From Clostridia bacterium (GTDB lineage Bacteria > Bacillota_A > Clostridia > Oscillospirales > Butyricicoccaceae), in assembly GCA_017421885.1 (NCBI GenBank), contig JAFOHJ010000032.1:1-6686 (forward strand): a DNA stretch of 6,686 nucleotides. The letters run 5' to 3'. Position 1 is the stretch's first letter; every line of letters begins with the position of its first letter. Under the pieces are notes generated by a model. It saw only the letters and a list, made by a program, of their open reading frames with translations. It made no database searches and was not told where the DNA came from. Made by a program: the position numbers and the translations under genes. This document shows, piece by piece, positions 4,636 to 6,686 of the stretch.

Positions 4636-4664
4636 ATTATATATGTTCATGGTGAAGTTTACAA
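4636..4664 (-). promoter_or_regulatory. Sigma-A-like promoter of the four-cysteine protein gene
   Basis: On the minus strand TTGTAA (4664-4659, 4 of 6) is separated by exactly 17 bp from TATAAT (4641-4636, perfect). It lies within the 72-base gap after the ylbJ stop codon and would give a leader of about 30 nt including the GGAGG site. It implies vegetative expression of this gene independent of ylbJ. Confidence 0.65.
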
Positions 4665-4671
4665 GCCAAAT

Positions 4672-5796
4672 CTATCGTTCCTGCCTTTCGTCGAGCCACA
4701 CTACAAAGGCCGAGCATACAAAGGCCAGGAGTAGATATATCCCCATGAGCACGATAAAACCTGTTGGGCTGGCCACATAGTAGGGTGGAGAATAGAGGGG
4801 CATCCATGCCGGAGCATCGGCCGGGATGTGCGAGGCTGCGGCATAGGCGATCATGGCAGACAGCGCGCCCTGAATCAGTTTGCCTCTGAAATACTTGCCC
4901 ATGGGGATCGAACGATCGCCCATAAGCGACAGGACCTGACAATGGACTGACAATCCACCCCAACCTATGATAAATGCAGCAAGTGAACACAACTGAGGTG
5001 TTGATGAGTGCACCGAAGCAAGGGCCGACACTCCGCCGGTCATTTCGATAGCTCCGTACAAAACAGCGGGGGGGATTTCGTCATCACATATCGGGATTAT
5101 ACCGGAAAGGGCAGAGAACAGCCCTGCCTTATTTAACAGAGGCATTATTGCCGAGAAGAATATTATGAATCCGCACACATTTATTATTGCCGAGAAAGAT
5201 GATGATACAGATGAGGTGAAAAGCTTTGCGGCTTTCTGCTTTGCAGGCAGAAAAATATTTGGAGAAGTTTTTGGCACAGGCCTGCCTATGGCCGATGCGA
5301 TCCCGATAATAAGGGCAGAGATAAGGTGGGCCAGCCATATGATTAGGCCATAACGGATATCTCCGGTAAGCAAATGGGACATGGAAAAGATGAATGACGG
5401 GCCGCACAGACTGCAGAAGCCAAGCAGATGGGCGCATTCCTCCTTTGAGCATATCTTTAAGTCATAAAGCTCGAAAGCTGTGCGTGCTCCTGTGGGATAA
5501 CCGCCTATGGCTCCCAGCACAATGGCCGGAGCACAGCCCTGAGGGAGGCGGAACAAATAGCGCACAGGGAGTGCAAACAGCCGCGAAAGCCGCGCTCCCG
5601 CCCCCGAGGAGGTGAGGAATGTAGACAGCACGAAGAAGGGGAAAAGAGAAGGAATAACGGTGGTAAGGGCAAGGTTTATCCCGCTTGATGCTGCAGCCGA
5701 AACATCTTTGGTGAATAGGATTAGCCCGATTCCGAATAGAAATATAAGACAAAGCTCAAAAAAGGTGAAAATGCGTGAAAGATTTGGTCTGTCCAT
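4672..5796 (-). CDS. ylbJ: YlbJ/SpoVV-family sporulation membrane protein (dipicolinate transport)
   Basis: This 374-residue polytopic membrane protein has about eight or more hydrophobic segments, for example residues 11-30, 43-63, 125-142, 149-169, 199-221, 270-288, 308-324 and 344-366. The family carries paired nucleoside-recognition (Gate) domains. Here IPSLFPFFVLSTFL, LGAIGGYPTGAR (94-105) and GFCSLCGPSFIFS (126-138) mark the first half, and FSAIINVCGFIIFFSAIMPLL with YGAIEMTGGVSALAS the second. In Bacillus subtilis YlbJ was renamed SpoVV. It is made in the mother cell under sigma-E and moves dipicolinic acid across the outer forespore membrane. The start at 5796 follows AAAGGAG (5810-5804) by 7 bases. 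It is divergent from yqfC, with 60 bases between start codons. I could not find a convincing sigma-E promoter in that gap. The assignment rests on motifs, length (about 400 residues is usual) and sporulation neighbours. Confidence 0.88.
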   Translation of the reverse strand: MDRPNLSRIFTFFELCLIFLFGIGLILFTKDVSAAASSGINLALTTVIPSLFPFFVLSTFLTSSGAGARLSRLFALPVRYLFRLPQGCAPAIVLGAIGGYPTGARTAFELYDLKICSKEECAHLLGFCSLCGPSFIFSMSHLLTGDIRYGLIIWLAHLISALIIGIASAIGRPVPKTSPNIFLPAKQKAAKLFTSSVSSSFSAIINVCGFIIFFSAIMPLLNKAGLFSALSGIIPICDDEIPPAVLYGAIEMTGGVSALASVHSSTPQLCSLAAFIIGWGGLSVHCQVLSLMGDRSIPMGKYFRGKLIQGALSAMIAYAAASHIPADAPAWMPLYSPPYYVASPTGFIVLMGIYLLLAFVCSAFVVWLDERQER

Positions 5797-5856
5797 GATC
5801 GCGCTCCTTTGAATGAATTGTTTAATATATATTGGTCTGTTTGGGAGGTAATGACT

Positions 5857-6138
5857 TTGAAAGAAGGAGCAATACGTGAAAAAATATATTCAGCGGCATC
5901 GGCATTTGACCTTTGGGGATACGGCGGCTTTGGAATGCCGCGCATCGAGATGGAAGGAGACAGATATATCATTATAGAAGAACACGGAGGCATACTGGAA
6001 TATGGCCCGGAAAAAATAACCGTGGCAGCCGATGGCATGAAGGTATCGGTCATCGGAATGGGGCTGGAAATAGCCTCGATGGACAGAAGCAGCCTTTCGG
6101 TGAAGGGACGTATCGTTTCGGTCGAAATGAGGCGATAA
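5857..6138 (+). CDS. yqfC: Sporulation protein YqfC
   Basis: This is a small soluble YqfC-family protein of 93 residues, near the usual length of 90-95. The diagnostic core is PRIEMEGDRYIIIEEHGGILEYGPEKITV, followed by a second beta-rich unit, KVSVIGMGLEIASMDRSSLSVKGRIVSVEMRR. No membrane segment or catalytic motif is visible. In Bacillus yqfC is a sigma-E-dependent mother-cell gene co-transcribed with yqfD; its molecular role is not established. The start is uncertain. TTG 5857 has GGGAGG (5843-5848) at 8 bases, while the in-frame ATG 5851 is only 2 bases from that site; the frame is open back to TTG 5809. I prefer TTG 5857, and the choice changes only two residues relative to ATG 5851. The stop is one base before the yqfD start, so the two are almost certainly one operon. 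Confidence 0.88.
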   Translation: MKEGAIREKIYSAASAFDLWGYGGFGMPRIEMEGDRYIIIEEHGGILEYGPEKITVAADGMKVSVIGMGLEIASMDRSSLSVKGRIVSVEMRR

Positions 6139-6139
6139 T

Positions 6140-6686
6140 ATGATGGAGAAAATGCTTAGATTTGTTCGCGGCACGGTCAGAGTGGATATCAACGGAGCTG
6201 CGATCGAGCGCTTCATTGATCTGTGCAGGCTGTATGGAGTAAGACTGTGGGATATAACATGGGTGGAAGAAGGGCTTGTGTCGGCGCAGATGTTCAGGTG
6301 TGACAGAGATTATGCCGAAGAGCTGGCAGCAAAGGCGATGTGCGGCATTGAGTTCGGTGATTTTGCCGGGCTGAGGGTAGTGCTCAGGCCGCTCAGGGGC
6401 AGATGGGCCTTGTTTTTTATGGCGGTTATGTGCACAGCAGTGTGTTTTGGATCGACTTTGTTTCTGTGGAAGATAAGGATAGAGGGATGTGCTTCGATAT
6501 CGGCGCTTGAGCTGTTGGGTCAGCTTGAGAGCATGGGGCTGAGAAGAGGCTGCCTGCTGTCATCGGTGGATGTTCACAGACTGCAGCGGGAGGTGATGAA
6601 CCTGCGCGACGATATCGAGCGCATAACCATAAATCTTAAGGGCACAGAGGCATTTGTAACGGTGGCTGAGAAAGATTTAAGTCGGA
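6140..6686 (+). CDS. yqfD: Sporulation protein YqfD, 5' part (runs off the window)
   Basis: This is the first 182 residues of a YqfD-family sporulation membrane protein; the full family length is about 400. The N-terminal region (1-85) has the family features GTVRVDINGAAIERFIDLCRLYG followed by VRLWDITWVEEG, and ends in a basic stretch RPLRGRW. One membrane helix spans about 89-110 (WALFFMAVMCTAVCFGSTLFLW). The next part, KIRIEGCASISALELLGQLESMGLRRGCLLSSVDVHRLQREVM, reads like a POTRA/FtsQ-type extracytoplasmic domain, which is my inference. ATG 6140 begins one base after the yqfC stop, with GAGG (6129-6132) 7 bases upstream inside yqfC; ATG 6143 is an alternative. In Bacillus the gene is sigma-E-controlled and mutants are sporulation-defective. 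The reading frame is intact to the window edge. Confidence 0.9.
   Translation, partial: MMEKMLRFVRGTVRVDINGAAIERFIDLCRLYGVRLWDITWVEEGLVSAQMFRCDRDYAEELAAKAMCGIEFGDFAGLRVVLRPLRGRWALFFMAVMCTAVCFGSTLFLWKIRIEGCASISALELLGQLESMGLRRGCLLSSVDVHRLQREVMNLRDDIERITINLKGTEAFVTVAEKDLSR

Noticed and set aside
5797..5856. Possible sigma-E promoter for ylbJ (CATTCAAA box, minus strand near 5808-5815)
   Set aside because: The box overlaps the ylbJ ribosome binding site, so transcription would begin after it, and no -35 ATA lies at the correct distance.

Overview
The window looks like chromosome of an endospore-forming Gram-positive, most likely a Clostridia member of the Ruminococcaceae/Oscillospiraceae type. 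This is inferred from gene content (rplU-rpmA-obg, plus the spore genes ylbJ/spoVV, yqfC and yqfD), strong AGGAGG-type ribosome binding sites on most genes, and many Rho-independent terminators. Nothing in it is an insertion sequence, prophage, CRISPR array or tRNA/rRNA gene.

Layout, left to right. Bases 1-60 hold the probable 3' tail of an unidentified + strand gene, followed by a terminator. A promoter with an extended -10 then leads into two tandem, related two-membrane-segment proteins (203-472 and 485-751) that share an NRWTGEW loop motif; I do not recognise their family. Next is a near-consensus promoter with an A/T-rich upstream element, a structured L21-type leader, then rplU (928-1221) and rpmA (1277-1534) and a perfect 10-bp terminator. 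The GTPase gene obg (1652-2929) follows with its own hairpin-bearing leader and ends in a strong terminator. The cluster lacks prp (ysxB), and L27 correspondingly has no cleavable N-terminal extension.

The 272-base gap after obg is not empty. On the minus strand it carries a TTGACG-17 bp-TATAAT promoter, about 130 nt without a translatable ORF, and a long compound hairpin with a T-tract. This is a candidate stand-alone small RNA and the most interesting signal here. To its right lie two + strand monocistronic-looking enzyme genes, a GNAT acetyltransferase (3202-3666) and a Nudix hydrolase (3828-4343). The Nudix gene converges on a bidirectional terminator with a minus-strand gene for a small four-cysteine, probably zinc-binding protein (4390-4599).

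The right end is a sporulation block. ylbJ/spoVV, the mother-cell dipicolinate transporter family, reads leftward (4672-5796). It is divergent from yqfC (5857-6138) and yqfD (6140 to the window edge), which read rightward. In Bacillus these families belong to the mother-cell sigma-E regulon, so their clustering here makes functional sense. The small cysteine protein lies directly downstream of ylbJ but has its own sigma-A-like promoter.
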